A stretch of DNA of 64,000 nucleotides, from assembly GCA_024234395.1 (NCBI GenBank), contig JACKOH010000001.1:1755001-1819000 (forward strand), read 5' to 3'. Both the position numbers and the translations under genes were made by a program. Under the pieces are notes generated by a model. It was not told the DNA's origin and searched no databases. It worked only from the letters and a program-made list of their open reading frames with translations. How positions within the stretch are numbered: the stretch's first letter is position 1; the number at the start of each line of letters is the position of its first letter. Positions 1 through 9,303 of the stretch are shown here, one piece after another. This stretch comes from Pseudomonadales bacterium (lineage in GTDB: Bacteria > Pseudomonadota > Gammaproteobacteria > Pseudomonadales > Pseudohongiellaceae).

Positions 1-3000
1 CCGTACCGAGGGAACTCCGCCGTCCTGCTGGTTTCCTTCGTTAAAGGCCTGGGCCTGCTGCTGTAACTGTCTGACCCGTTCCGCCAGCTCCGAGGCGTCG
101 CGGGCGGCCTGCTGAATCTGATCGGACTGCGAGCCCTGCTGCCCCGGATTGAGGGCCATCAGGGTGTTACTCAGGTCAGCCAGCTGATCCTCGATCTCCT
201 GCTCGATATCCACTGCCAGGTTGACCATGCCATTGCGCAGCACCCGATTACTGGTCTGCATCTGCTCACGGATCGGCCGCACTTCGCGACTGGCTTCCTG
301 GGCCTGGGACATCAGGCGCTGATCCTCGTTGCCGCCACGGGCGATGATGGCGCGCAGCATGTCTTCAATTTCCGACAGGTCACGCTGCTGCCGTTGCTGA
401 CTTTCCACCAGTGCCTGAAGATCTTCGTCATTGCGCACTGACTGGCGGGTCTGTCCCAGCCCCTGCTGTCGACTGGTGTCCTGTAACTGCTCCTGCAACT
501 GGCGTTGTTGCTGCAGCAGCTGCTGTCCACGCCGGCCGATATTCTGGGCCAATTGATTGACCGATCGTTCCGACTGCTCATTCATTGCCTGCTGTTGCTC
601 ACGCAGGTTTTCCAGCGCCTTCTGGCTCAGTGCCGAGGCGATCGAGGCATCACTGCTTTCCGCGGCCTGGCGCATCTGTTCCGCCGCCCGTTGCAAGGCA
701 TTCTGAGGCTGCTGCCCCGATTGCTGACCGCTGCTGCTGGAGGACGACCCCCCCTGGGACTGCTGTCCGGATTGTTGCTGCGACTGTTGCGACTGGGGCG
801 AACCACTCTGGGATTGCTGTGAGCGCGACAGCTGTTGAGACAGTTGCGCCACCTCCCGGCTCAGCTGTTCCTGCTGGCGCATCAGGCGTTCCAGTTCCCG
901 GCGTTTCTGCTCTTCGGTCATCTGGTCTTCCCGTCGCGCCAGATTCCGCTGTGCCCGGGTCAGGCCTTCCTGGCGCCTGGCCAGTTCTTCCAGTTTGTTG
1001 GCTTCCTCACTGTTCTGCTGCCGATTGCCGCCGGCGCTTTGCGGAGTTTCATAGCGGTTTTCCAGCCGTCCCAACTCCATTTCAAACAGCTCGCGCAAAT
1101 CCTCCCGTTCCTGCTGGGCGCCGCCACCGCCACCACCGCCGCCGCCCTGTTGCATGCTGATCTGGGTGCGGTTGATATTGGCTTCGGCTTTCAGAAGGTA
1201 TTGCAGGGCTGCCTGTTCCGGAGTCAGAGCGCTGGTTACCTGCTGCTGATCCAGTTCGTTGGCCGCCAGATTCATCTGTTCGATCGCCAGCGACAGGTTC
1301 TCCACCGCCTGGTCGTAGGTATCGTCAGAAAAATTCAACCGTTCCGACAAACGGTCAATAGACATCCTGGCCCGTTCCGTTGCCTCGCGCTGGGATTCGG
1401 CAATAACTTCAGAATCGGCCTGGAACGCATCGGCGCTGGACTCGGTCTGGCGATTGCGGAGTTTCCAGGTGGCTGCGATCACGTCTTTCTGGATGCGTAC
1501 CAGAGCGCTGCTGTCGCCGCCCTGCTGGCCGCCACCGCCACCTCCGCCGCCGCCCCCACCGCCGCCACGACGAAATTCCTGATCAGTGGGAATGACTTCC
1601 AGAAAGTAGATGTCGGAAATGACTTCCGCGGGACCTTCCAGGCCGTTGTTATCCGCCATGGTAAGGTAATAGGAAACGAAATCGCCGGGTTCCACCTGCA
1701 GATCTTCCAGGTAAATCAGCTGGGAACCGGTAACCGAACGCAGGTTGGGCGCGTCCAGAAAATCCACCGCTTTCTCGTCCTGGCCAACCACGCTGTAGTG
1801 CAGGCTGAACTGACTGATGCCATAGTCATCATTGGCATCCACTTCGATTGTCACTTCTTCCAGCGGCATCACGTCCTGGTCGTTGCCGGGACGTTTCAAC
1901 ACCAGTTCCGGCGGTGTATCCTCGATGGCACGAATGTAGTAATCCAGGGGGTTCTGTGTTTCCAACTGTTCAAAGTCTCGCGCCACTACCCGGTAGACGC
2001 CGTCGGCCTTGACGGTAAAGCGTGCCAGGCCGGTGCTGCCGTCGATACCAAGCGGGATGTTCTCGTAGACCACCACCTCCTCGCCCTCTTCATTGTAGGA
2101 GGGCTGGAACTCCAGGGTAGCCTCGGCGATGGGCTTATTGAAGGCAACCGTCAGCTCCACTTCGGTTCCCTCCGGGACCACCATATCGCCACTGTCTTCC
2201 TCGACGTTATCCTCGAAGCCGGTATAGTCGGGATAGTCATAGGCCACATCGATCTGCTCCACCTGGGGCAGATCAAACAGGTCGATGCGGTACTGAGGCG
2301 AATTGAACTGCTCGGCCTCCGTGAACGTCACGTAGTAGGTGGTGTCCTCGTCGAGCGCCGGGATATAGTAGCTGTAGGTGGCACTGTCGCTACCGCTGCC
2401 ATCGCGGGACATGGTGAAATCGCGCCAGTTCACATTGTCGTCCTGCAGCCTGAGGGTGACATCGGCGGGTATGGCATTATCGACCCGGGCGATGATAGTG
2501 ACGCTGCTGCCCCGTTGCAGTTCCAGGTTACCGGGCTCCAGCGCAATCTCAACCGGCAGACGGGGTACTTCCACTATCGGTTCCGGTGCCTTGATAGCGA
2601 ATGGCCAGGCCAGTTTGCCGCCGGCCGTCAGCAGGGTATCGGAAATCGAGTACAGCAGGCCCAGACCGATCACCACCAGAGCCGCCCCGGTCAGACTGAA
2701 CCAGGACTGGCGGGCCGGAATGACGGTCTCCACGTGCCGCTCCTGCTGTTGCACGTGTTCCTGGGCGTCAAGCCATAACTGCTGAATAAACTGATAGGAC
2801 ACGCCCTGTCTGCCATGGATCAGTTCGTCGTCGCTGAATTCCAGCGAGGTCAGCAGCCGTTGCTCCAGATCCGGGATCCGAGCTTCGACATAGCGCGCCA
2901 GGTTGCGATCATCCGTCCTGCGGTAACGCAGGGTTCGCAGCAGGGTCCCCAGAATTCCCACCACTCCGGCGACCGTCAACGCGAACAGGGCAATGCTGCC

Positions 3001-3165
3001 GGTGCGTCCCGGCTCCAGCCAGACCTCGATGCCAGTCATGAACAGCACCAGGGCGGACACCGCAATGACTGCCAGACTCAGGTATTTGATAGCGAACAGC
3101 AGACTGTGCCGGCGGCGGATCTTCCTGAGAGTTTGTCGTAAGGTGGAGAATGTTGGGGACGACAT
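1..3165 (-). CDS. DUF4175 family membrane protein, C-terminus cut by window edge
   Basis: Reading the minus strand from an ATG at 3165 gives 1055 codons open to the window edge, so the C-terminus is missing. The N-terminus (MSSPTFSTLRQTLRKIRRRH) is basic, followed by two membrane segments around residues 25-42 and 52-75. A third hydrophobic segment lies near residue 155. A long beta-rich extracytoplasmic region follows, then coiled-coil, Gln-rich sequence. Two poly-glycine tracts interrupt it: about 11 Gly encoded at 1515-1567 and about 9 Gly at 1114-1146, each next to QQ. The layout matches DUF4175 proteins, which in other proteobacteria often sit near MoxR/VWA genes; none is visible here because the flank is cut. 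Molecular function is unknown. Overlapping plus-strand frames in this stretch are shadows. The family call is from recognition, not a search. Confidence 0.8.
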   Translation of the reverse strand, partial: MSSPTFSTLRQTLRKIRRRHSLLFAIKYLSLAVIAVSALVLFMTGIEVWLEPGRTGSIALFALTVAGVVGILGTLLRTLRYRRTDDRNLARYVEARIPDLEQRLLTSLEFSDDELIHGRQGVSYQFIQQLWLDAQEHVQQQERHVETVIPARQSWFSLTGAALVVIGLGLLYSISDTLLTAGGKLAWPFAIKAPEPIVEVPRLPVEIALEPGNLELQRGSSVTIIARVDNAIPADVTLRLQDDNVNWRDFTMSRDGSGSDSATYSYYIPALDEDTTYYVTFTEAEQFNSPQYRIDLFDLPQVEQIDVAYDYPDYTGFEDNVEEDSGDMVVPEGTEVELTVAFNKPIAEATLEFQPSYNEEGEEVVVYENIPLGIDGSTGLARFTVKADGVYRVVARDFEQLETQNPLDYYIRAIEDTPPELVLKRPGNDQDVMPLEEVTIEVDANDDYGISQFSLHYSVVGQDEKAVDFLDAPNLRSVTGSQLIYLEDLQVEPGDFVSYYLTMADNNGLEGPAEVISDIYFLEVIPTDQEFRRGGGGGGGGGGGGGQQGGDSSALVRIQKDVIAATWKLRNRQTESSADAFQADSEVIAESQREATERARMSIDRLSERLNFSDDTYDQAVENLSLAIEQMNLAANELDQQQVTSALTPEQAALQYLLKAEANINRTQISMQQGGGGGGGGGAQQEREDLRELFEMELGRLENRYETPQSAGGNRQQNSEEANKLEELARRQEGLTRAQRNLARREDQMTEEQKRRELERLMRQQEQLSREVAQLSQQLSRSQQSQSGSPQSQQSQQQSGQQSQGGSSSSSSGQQSGQQPQNALQRAAEQMRQAAESSDASIASALSQKALENLREQQQAMNEQSERSVNQLAQNIGRRGQQLLQQQRQLQEQLQDTSRQQGLGQTRQSVRNDEDLQALVESQQRQQRDLSEIEDMLRAIIARGGNEDQRLMSQAQEASREVRPIREQMQTSNRVLRNGMVNLAVDIEQEIEDQLADLSNTLMALNPGQQGSQSDQIQQAARDASELAERVRQLQQQAQAFNEGNQQDGGVPSVR

Positions 3166-3834
3166 GGTGAGCTCTTCCGTCGAATGTAGTTGAGTCGCGT
3201 GCTTTGCCCTGTTCAGCCTGATTGTTCCGCCTGCTTCAGGCTGTTTCAGCCTGAATCCAGCCCGGTGCCAGGCCGGAATCTGCCCTGCCCGGTTTACGGA
3301 CTGGTCGATGACGCGGCTTGAACTGCCCAGGCGGATCGAATTCAGATACGCGGCTTCAGCGCCCCTGCCGCCAGTTGCCTTCGGCTGCGGTCATTGCATG
3401 ATCTGGTCAGCCCGGTCAGGAGCCGACCCTCAATTCCTGCTGCGGTATTCCAGCAGCTGGATTTCTGCAGCTTTCACCCGGCAGGTTTTCCCTGCACCTG
3501 TCACTCTGCAGAGACTGTTCTTACTGACCGTTTGCAGTGACGCCTGCTTTCAAATAACCGCCTAACTATCCCACTAACCCACCCTGAAAAGCAAGCCGGG
3601 AACGCGTTCCGGGCGGACAAAGCGCGCCAAATTTCGGACAGTCCGCCCCTCGCCACAATTCGTCAGGATTTGCCACCACAATCACCGCTTTTCAGCGCCT
3701 GCAGGGGATCTTTCAGGGTTCTGAGGCAGTCTGACCGACGTAAATCATTGTCACTATCACTTACCATCGGCCATTTACCACCGGCTCTTTATAATCGTCC
3801 GCCCATACAGCGATGTCGTGTCCCCGCTCGGCCG
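3166..3834. other. 669-bp intergenic region, no supported gene
   Basis: This gap lies between the start of the DUF4175 gene and the end of the NUDIX gene. Short frames here have no ribosome binding site or recognisable product. The only clear structure is a hairpin at 3235-3255. Confidence 0.6.
3235..3255. repeat. Perfect 9-bp inverted repeat (hairpin)
   Basis: TTCAGGCTG and CAGCCTGAA flank a TTT loop. It sits about 70 bp upstream of the DUF4175 start codon and lacks a T-tract, so it is more likely a leader structure or binding dyad than a terminator. Confidence 0.5.
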
Positions 3835-4410
3835 TCATCGGTCTGCTGTGATTGGCCGATAATAGGGAGAGTTTTCCGGCACAACCCGGATCCCTTTTCC
3901 GGTCATCCCTGCCAACGCATCCTCAAGGGTCAGATAAGTCCGCAAATCCTGCAGGGTTATCCTGGTCGGCTGAATCAGCTTCAGTGTCCGGCGTTTGCTT
4001 TCGGCGAGAGCCCGGGCCGGACTGATCCAGCGGTAGTCACGAATTTCCCAGTCATCGATAGTCACTGCAACCGGCTGGTAAAGGGGGCACAGGAAGAACC
4101 AGGTGCTGTAGCGAAGCGGCAGGCTCTCCGGGGTAGTCCAGTGTGCGGCAGGGATCAGCTGTTCTGGCTCAATGCTGATACCAGCCTCCTCTCTGGTTTC
4201 CCTTACCGCGGCCCGCAGTGCCGCCGGATATTCGTGGGTGCCGTCCGGATCAGGGTAGTCCTGCGGGTCGATTTTCCCACCCGGGAACACCCAGCAGCCG
4301 GGGCTGAACGCCAACTCCCTGCTGCGCTGCAACAACAGGACCTCGATGCCCTGCGAGGCTTCCCGCAGCAGTACCACAGTAGCCGCCGGCCGCGGTTCCA
4401 CATTGGACAT
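3835..4410 (-). CDS. NUDIX hydrolase
   Basis: A 191-residue protein with a Nudix fold signature. GG at 44-45 is followed by an extended insertion and then the catalytic helix RETREEAG at 70-77, whose glutamates bind the metal. The spacing between the glycines and the helix is longer than in the canonical 23-residue Nudix box, as in the NUDT19/COG0494-like branch that cleaves CoA-type or other nucleotide diphosphates. The substrate cannot be read from sequence. There is no signal peptide, so it should be cytoplasmic. The start is ATG at 4410. The gene diverges from the glycosyltransferase at 4541, with 130 bp between them. Confidence 0.85.
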   Translation of the reverse strand: MSNVEPRPAATVVLLREASQGIEVLLLQRSRELAFSPGCWVFPGGKIDPQDYPDPDGTHEYPAALRAAVRETREEAGISIEPEQLIPAAHWTTPESLPLRYSTWFFLCPLYQPVAVTIDDWEIRDYRWISPARALAESKRRTLKLIQPTRITLQDLRTYLTLEDALAGMTGKGIRVVPENSPYYRPITADR

Positions 4411-4540
4411 AGGGTGAGGTTCCAGTCGAAAATCTCAAACCTAGCGCTCCTGGCCGGCGGTTGCAATCCTCGCGACCATGGCAGCTTTCTAGTAGCCTGC
4501 CAGGGAGCGGTCACCTCGGAGTCAAGGAATCTCTGTTTAC

Positions 4541-5686
4541 ATGGCCAAGAACATTCTCCTGCTCTCCGCCTACGACGCCCTGAGCCATAGACTGTGGCGC
4601 CAGACGCTGGCGTCCCTGTTTCCTGAATTTCACTGGACCCAGCTGGCGCTTCCCGCGCGACACTTCAGCTGGCGGGTGCGTGGCAACAGCCTGAGTTGGG
4701 GGGCCGGACAATTTCCGGAACTGAATGCACGCCATGACCTGTTAATTGCCACGTCGCTGGTCGACCTGGCCAGCCTGCGGGGACTTCGACCGGCACTGGC
4801 CGAGTTGCCCAGCGTGGTTTATTTTCACGAAAATCAGTTTGCCTACCCGCGCAGCCGGGAACAGGACCGGCGCGGATACGACACCGGACTGGACGCTGCG
4901 CTGGTATCACTGTATACCGCCCTGTGTGCCGACCGCGTGGTATTCAACAGCGAGCACAACCGGCGAACCTGCCTGGCGGGGGTCCAACAATTGCTGGCCA
5001 GGCTGCCGGATCAGGTTCCCGCCGGAATCCCGGAGCGGCTGGCCCTGGCCAGAGTCCTGCCGGTACCACTGGCCATGGACCTTGTGGCGCCGGAACCGGA
5101 ACGCCGCCGGGAGCGGGGGGTACTGGATGTGGTCTGGAATCATCGCTGGGAATACGACAAAGGCCCGGAGCTGCTTCTGCAGATAGTCGAAGCTGTGCTG
5201 GACCGGCAACTGCCGATCCGCTTTCATATCCTGGGACAACAGTTCCGTCAACAGCCAGAGGAGTTTGCCATACTGCAGAGCCTGCTTGGTGCCGCGGCCC
5301 GGAAGCGGCCGGAATTGCAGTCACAGATCGGTTATATCGCGGACCGCAGAGACTACCTGCGACAGTTGGCCAACTGCGACGTGGTCCTGTCCACGTCCCG
5401 CCACGATTTTCAGGGACTGGCAGTGTTGGAAGCCTGTGCCCTGGGCTGCACACCCCTGTGCCCGGATAGCCTGGTGTATCCGGAATACCTGGATTCGAGG
5501 TTTCTTTACCCGGCAGCTGGACCAGGAAGTGAGCGGCTGTCCCGGGACAGCGTGTTGCAGAGACTACAGGAATGGCAACAGTTAAAGGCCGGCGGCTCGC
5601 ACTTACCGGAGTTCAATCCGCAATGCTTTACCGGCGCCGCCCTTAAAGAGAATTACCTGGCACTTTTCAAGGAAATCTGGAAATAA
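4541..5686 (+). CDS. DUF3524 glycosyltransferase, homologous to tRNA-queuosine mannosyltransferase
   Basis: A 381-residue GT-B type glycosyltransferase. The N-terminal half shows the DUF3524 pattern shared with vertebrate GTDC1/QTMAN: an N-terminal LLLSAYDALSH strand-loop, ALPARHFSWRVRG near residue 40, VVYFHENQFAYP around 91-102, and VVFNSEHNRRT around 132-142. The C-terminal half has a GT4-like nucleotide-sugar domain (NHRWEYDKGPELLL; later TSRHDFQGLAVLEACALGC). In vertebrates QTMAN mannosylates queuosine in tRNA-Asp. Whether this bacterial protein acts on queuosine is inference, supported only weakly by tgt being encoded 6 kb away. There is no membrane segment. The start is ATG at 4541, about 30 bp after a purine-rich stretch; the ribosome binding site is weak. 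Confidence 0.8.
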   Translation: MAKNILLLSAYDALSHRLWRQTLASLFPEFHWTQLALPARHFSWRVRGNSLSWGAGQFPELNARHDLLIATSLVDLASLRGLRPALAELPSVVYFHENQFAYPRSREQDRRGYDTGLDAALVSLYTALCADRVVFNSEHNRRTCLAGVQQLLARLPDQVPAGIPERLALARVLPVPLAMDLVAPEPERRRERGVLDVVWNHRWEYDKGPELLLQIVEAVLDRQLPIRFHILGQQFRQQPEEFAILQSLLGAAARKRPELQSQIGYIADRRDYLRQLANCDVVLSTSRHDFQGLAVLEACALGCTPLCPDSLVYPEYLDSRFLYPAAGPGSERLSRDSVLQRLQEWQQLKAGGSHLPEFNPQCFTGAALKENYLALFKEIWK

Positions 5687-5773
5687 CGCCAGCGCCGCCG
5701 GACACCATTAACGTTGGAAGTGCAGCTGCAGACAGGTGAGGAATTACAGCCTGGTCAAGCACCTTCCCGTCGC

Positions 5774-8023
5774 CTACTCGGTCTGTTCGAGTAATGGGAA
5801 GACAATGTCCTGCCCGATCTGAACCCGACTGAAATCGAGACTGGGATTGTACTGCCTCAGCAGCCAGATCGGTGTGGAATAGCGCTGCCTGGCGATCGAA
5901 CCGATATTGTCGTTAGCAGCCACCTGATAGTGGGCGACATCCTGGATCCGGTACTTGCTGAAGAATTCCTGCTGCATCCGCACGTGGAAATTACGCCGTT
6001 TGACCTCAAATTCAGAACCGGACACGCGGGTGAAGTCCAGCTTCAGTCGCTCACCCACGATCACCGGTTCACGGTACGACAGGTTATTCAGCTGACGGAT
6101 GTCGCGGGCCCTTATCCCCAGCCATTCGGCATAATGCCCCAGGGTCTCCGACGCCTGAATCTCGATGCTGCCGTCGGCTGCCACGGAATAGTCGGAGGGG
6201 TCCGCCAGCAGTTCCTCCACCAGCTGTTCGTTGGTTTCGTCGACGCTGAGTGTCGTATCGAGGGCAACAATTTCTCCCTGCTCTTCCAGGCTTGGCGGTT
6301 CCACTTCGGACTCTTCGGACGCTACCGCCGGCTCCAGTTGTTCCGCCGCCACCTGAACCGGTTGCGGGGCTGAAACGTTACTCACAGGATTAACGGAGCC
6401 TGCTTCATTGTCCCGCAATGCCGGCTCCGGAATCACTTCCTCGCTGACAGCAGCAACCAGACTTGTCGAGCCCGATTCAGTCTCACGGCTCTGCGCCGAG
6501 CTGCCGCGCTGATCCGCCGGTACCGACCGGCCGGGGCCCGGCAGGTTCAGTTTCTGTCCCGGATAGATTCGGTGGGGATCGGAGATATTGTTCAGCCGCA
6601 GCAGATCCGCTTCACCTATATCGAACCGGGCGGCAATCACCGACAGCGTGTCGCCGCTGCGGACGCTGTAAACCCCATCGCTGGGAATAACCCGGTCAGC
6701 CGCAGCAATCAGGCTCTGGGCAGCCGCGTTGTCCTGCGGCAGCAACAGGCGCTGCCCGATCTGGATCCGGTGCTGGCTGGCCAGTTGATTCAGTGCAGCC
6801 AGCTTGGCAACGGTAGTATCGAAACGTCGCGCGATGACCGAGAGGCTGTCTCCGCGTTCCACCACGTAGGAGATATCGGGAGTCTGGACCGCAAACTTGT
6901 ACTGGGCAGGGACCTGGGCCAGCAGTCGGCCTGGATCATCTGCCACACCACGCCGTAATTTGATCGTAAAGTCCTGGGGGATTCGCTTGGTACCTTCCCA
7001 GACAATGGGCAACAGTGCCGGGTTGTCGAAGCGCAGTTGTTCCAGGCTCACGCCGGCAGAACGGGCAAACACTTCGGCATCGATAAACGAGTCGGTGCGC
7101 ACTTCGACAAATTCCGGCGCTTCATTGAGGCGGAAATCCCCGAAATACTGGCGCGCATTGTTTTCCACATCCAGAACCGCCAGAAATTGCGGATAGAAAT
7201 TTCTTGACGCAAACCCGAATGCCCGGCCCCGGTAATTGGCGATGATATCTTCAATCCGGTCGGTGCCCAGCTCGCGCTTGGCCCGGGCCATGCCGCCGGC
7301 ACCGTGATTGTACGCGGTCAGTGCCAACGGCCAGGTGCCCAGGATGCTGTAGTTGTATTCCAGCAGGCTCATCGCCGCGTAACTGGCGGTATAGGGGTCG
7401 AGTCGCTCGTCAACAATATGATCGATACGCATGAAGCGCTGCCCGGTGGCACGACCGAACTGCCACATCCCGGAGGCCGAGGCGCTGGAGAGCGCCAGTG
7501 GATTGAAAGAGGATTCCACATGCGGGAGCACGCCCAGTTCCAGGGGCAGATTCTTTTCCCTGATCACCTGATTGATATGGGCCCGGTAGGCACCGGAACG
7601 GATCAGGCCGGCCAGAAAGCGGTCCGATTGGCCGAGCTGCCAGCGGACGCTGGAGGAAGCTTCCGCAAACCTGGCATTGCTCGTATTCTCTCCCCACAGG
7701 GCAAGTATTTCCTGCTGGCTTGCGGTCAGACCGGTACGCTTTCCCGATGCCAGAACTTCCAGATCTTCGCGAATGCTGTCGCGGTTCTGCTCGATCAGGC
7801 GCCGGTCGAGCGGTAGTCGCCGGTAAATTACCGCCAGGTTTCTGGCGTCATGCAGGTAACCGCTCTGGGTATCAACCTGGGTATAGACCTTGATCCAGAA
7901 TTGTACCGCCGGCTCCAGCGCCGCCGGCCGGGGAAACAGGTCAGGGTCCTGAGCAGCGACCGGTCCCGCCAGCAGCAGGGTCAGTAGCAGAAGGCAGGAA
8001 CTGGCTGTTTTTTGAAAGCGCAT
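5774..8023 (-). CDS. mltD: MltD-like membrane-bound lytic murein transglycosylase with four LysM repeats
   Basis: 749 residues. A signal peptide covers residues 1-24 (ends PVAAQ). The SLT domain carries the catalytic glutamate at E170 in HVESSFNPLALS, followed by SGMWQF at 184-189 and the TAYNHG motif. Four LysM-type modules follow: two clear copies (YVVERGDSLSVIARRF; YSVRSGDTLSVIAARF), a degenerate third and a C-terminal fourth. An acidic, low-complexity linker separates the second and third. Such enzymes cleave glycan strands to 1,6-anhydro products in the periplasm, and LysM anchors them to peptidoglycan. E. coli MltD has two LysM units, so this is an extended form. No lipobox cysteine is evident at the cleavage site, unlike E. 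coli MltD, so it may be soluble periplasmic. Confidence 0.92.
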   Translation of the reverse strand: MRFQKTASSCLLLLTLLLAGPVAAQDPDLFPRPAALEPAVQFWIKVYTQVDTQSGYLHDARNLAVIYRRLPLDRRLIEQNRDSIREDLEVLASGKRTGLTASQQEILALWGENTSNARFAEASSSVRWQLGQSDRFLAGLIRSGAYRAHINQVIREKNLPLELGVLPHVESSFNPLALSSASASGMWQFGRATGQRFMRIDHIVDERLDPYTASYAAMSLLEYNYSILGTWPLALTAYNHGAGGMARAKRELGTDRIEDIIANYRGRAFGFASRNFYPQFLAVLDVENNARQYFGDFRLNEAPEFVEVRTDSFIDAEVFARSAGVSLEQLRFDNPALLPIVWEGTKRIPQDFTIKLRRGVADDPGRLLAQVPAQYKFAVQTPDISYVVERGDSLSVIARRFDTTVAKLAALNQLASQHRIQIGQRLLLPQDNAAAQSLIAAADRVIPSDGVYSVRSGDTLSVIAARFDIGEADLLRLNNISDPHRIYPGQKLNLPGPGRSVPADQRGSSAQSRETESGSTSLVAAVSEEVIPEPALRDNEAGSVNPVSNVSAPQPVQVAAEQLEPAVASEESEVEPPSLEEQGEIVALDTTLSVDETNEQLVEELLADPSDYSVAADGSIEIQASETLGHYAEWLGIRARDIRQLNNLSYREPVIVGERLKLDFTRVSGSEFEVKRRNFHVRMQQEFFSKYRIQDVAHYQVAANDNIGSIARQRYSTPIWLLRQYNPSLDFSRVQIGQDIVFPLLEQTE

Positions 8024-8324
8024 TGAGGCCTGGTTGAGTTTTACGTTGTCGACCCGGTTTGGGAAACTCTGACTAATTCTGGTTTCGCTCTGATTACGGT
8101 GCCCTAGCTCGGGTTGAACGAGCCTACACTCAGTTATCGCCCCGCTAAAAGTGAACTTTATGGGCGCAACCGGTTTGGGGACTGGTCAGATCGGCAAAGT
8201 GTAAAAATCACCGGCCCTTCTGTAAAGAGGCAGAATCGCCGCTCGCCCTGCATTTTTAATGAAATGTCCGCACCGTGCGCATCATTGGGGCCGGGATCGC
8301 ACAGGTGGCTTATTGCCGGCCCGG
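8024..8324. other. 301-bp intergenic region between secF and mltD
   Basis: Lies upstream of the mltD-like gene and downstream of secF, both on the minus strand. It should hold the mltD promoter and any secF terminator. I see only a weak 5-bp-stem dyad near 8106-8122 (GCTCG/CGAGC) and no gene. Confidence 0.5.
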
Positions 8325-9275
8325 TCAGGGCATGCCGTCCAGTTCGGCGCCTTCCTTGACCGGCGTCATCAGGTCTTCGCGGTTCACCTTCATATACAGA
8401 ATGGTGGTGCTGGCCACGTAAATGGAGGAATAGGTTCCCACCATGACGCCGATGGTCAGTGCCAGTCCGAACCCACGAATGGAGTCACCTCCGAAAATCA
8501 GCATGGTAACCAGCACCAGCAGCGTGGTGAACGAGGTGATCAGGGTGCGGCTCAGGGTCTGGTTGAGGGAAACGTTGACCATCTCTTCCGGCGATCCCTT
8601 GCGCAGGCGCCGGAAGTTTTCGCGGATCCGGTCGGCCACCACGATGGTGTCATTCAGGGAATAGCCGATCACCGCCAGCAATGCCGCCAGCACGGTAAGA
8701 TCGAACTCCAGATGGAACACCGAGAATACGCCCAGCACGATGATCACGTCATGGGCCAGTGCCGCCACCGCCCCCACAGCGAACTTGTACTGAAAGCGCA
8801 CCGAGATATAAATCATGATGATGCCCAGCGCCACCAGCATCCCCAATCCGCCCTGCTCGGCCAGTTCCTCGCCCACCTTGGCGCTGACATAGTCCGAACC
8901 CAGTAACTGGACCTGTGCATTGGAAGACTGCTGCAACAGGGCGGCGATTTCCTCACCGGTGCGCAACGCGGCCGCCGACTGATCGGCCTCGGCAACCTCC
9001 TCGGCCACCGGCAGAATAATGCGGATGTCGCGGTCCGAGCCGAACGATACCACCAGTGCGTCATTAAAGCCGTTATCCCGCAGGGTTTCATTGACCGCGG
9101 GGATGTCCACTGTCTGGTCGTAGGACAGCCTGACCGAGGTCCCGCTGGTGAAATCGAGGCCGAACTGCAACTGGTTAATCAGCAACGACAGCAGCGAGAT
9201 AATGACCAACAGCCCGGAGCCGATGGCCGCGATGCGGCGTTTGCCCATGAAATCGATTTGCCTGTTTATAATCAT
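8325..9275 (-). CDS. secF: Protein translocase subunit SecF
   Basis: SecF of 316 residues when started at the ATG at 9275 (MIINRQIDFMGKRR); the frame is open further upstream but that extension would overlap secD and has no family support. The protein has a first membrane helix near residues 15-35, a periplasmic domain opening with GLDFTSGTSVRL (the SecD/F DFTGGT-like motif), and five further helices in the C-terminal half, including SLNDTIVVADRIREN. Together with SecD it uses the proton gradient to pull secretory proteins through SecYEG. It starts 28 nt after the secD stop, as expected for the yajC-secD-secF operon. Confidence 0.95.
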   Translation of the reverse strand: MIINRQIDFMGKRRIAAIGSGLLVIISLLSLLINQLQFGLDFTSGTSVRLSYDQTVDIPAVNETLRDNGFNDALVVSFGSDRDIRIILPVAEEVAEADQSAAALRTGEEIAALLQQSSNAQVQLLGSDYVSAKVGEELAEQGGLGMLVALGIIMIYISVRFQYKFAVGAVAALAHDVIIVLGVFSVFHLEFDLTVLAALLAVIGYSLNDTIVVADRIRENFRRLRKGSPEEMVNVSLNQTLSRTLITSFTTLLVLVTMLIFGGDSIRGFGLALTIGVMVGTYSSIYVASTTILYMKVNREDLMTPVKEGAELDGMP

Positions 9276-9303
9276 GACCTGCTGAATCCTTGCCTGTAAC
9301 TGG

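Noticed and set aside
835..2778. A 647-codon plus-strand frame
   Set aside because: It is antisense to the DUF4175 gene. Its sequence is Leu/His/Gln-rich with no recognisable domain, whereas the minus frame shows membrane helices, coiled coil and family features.
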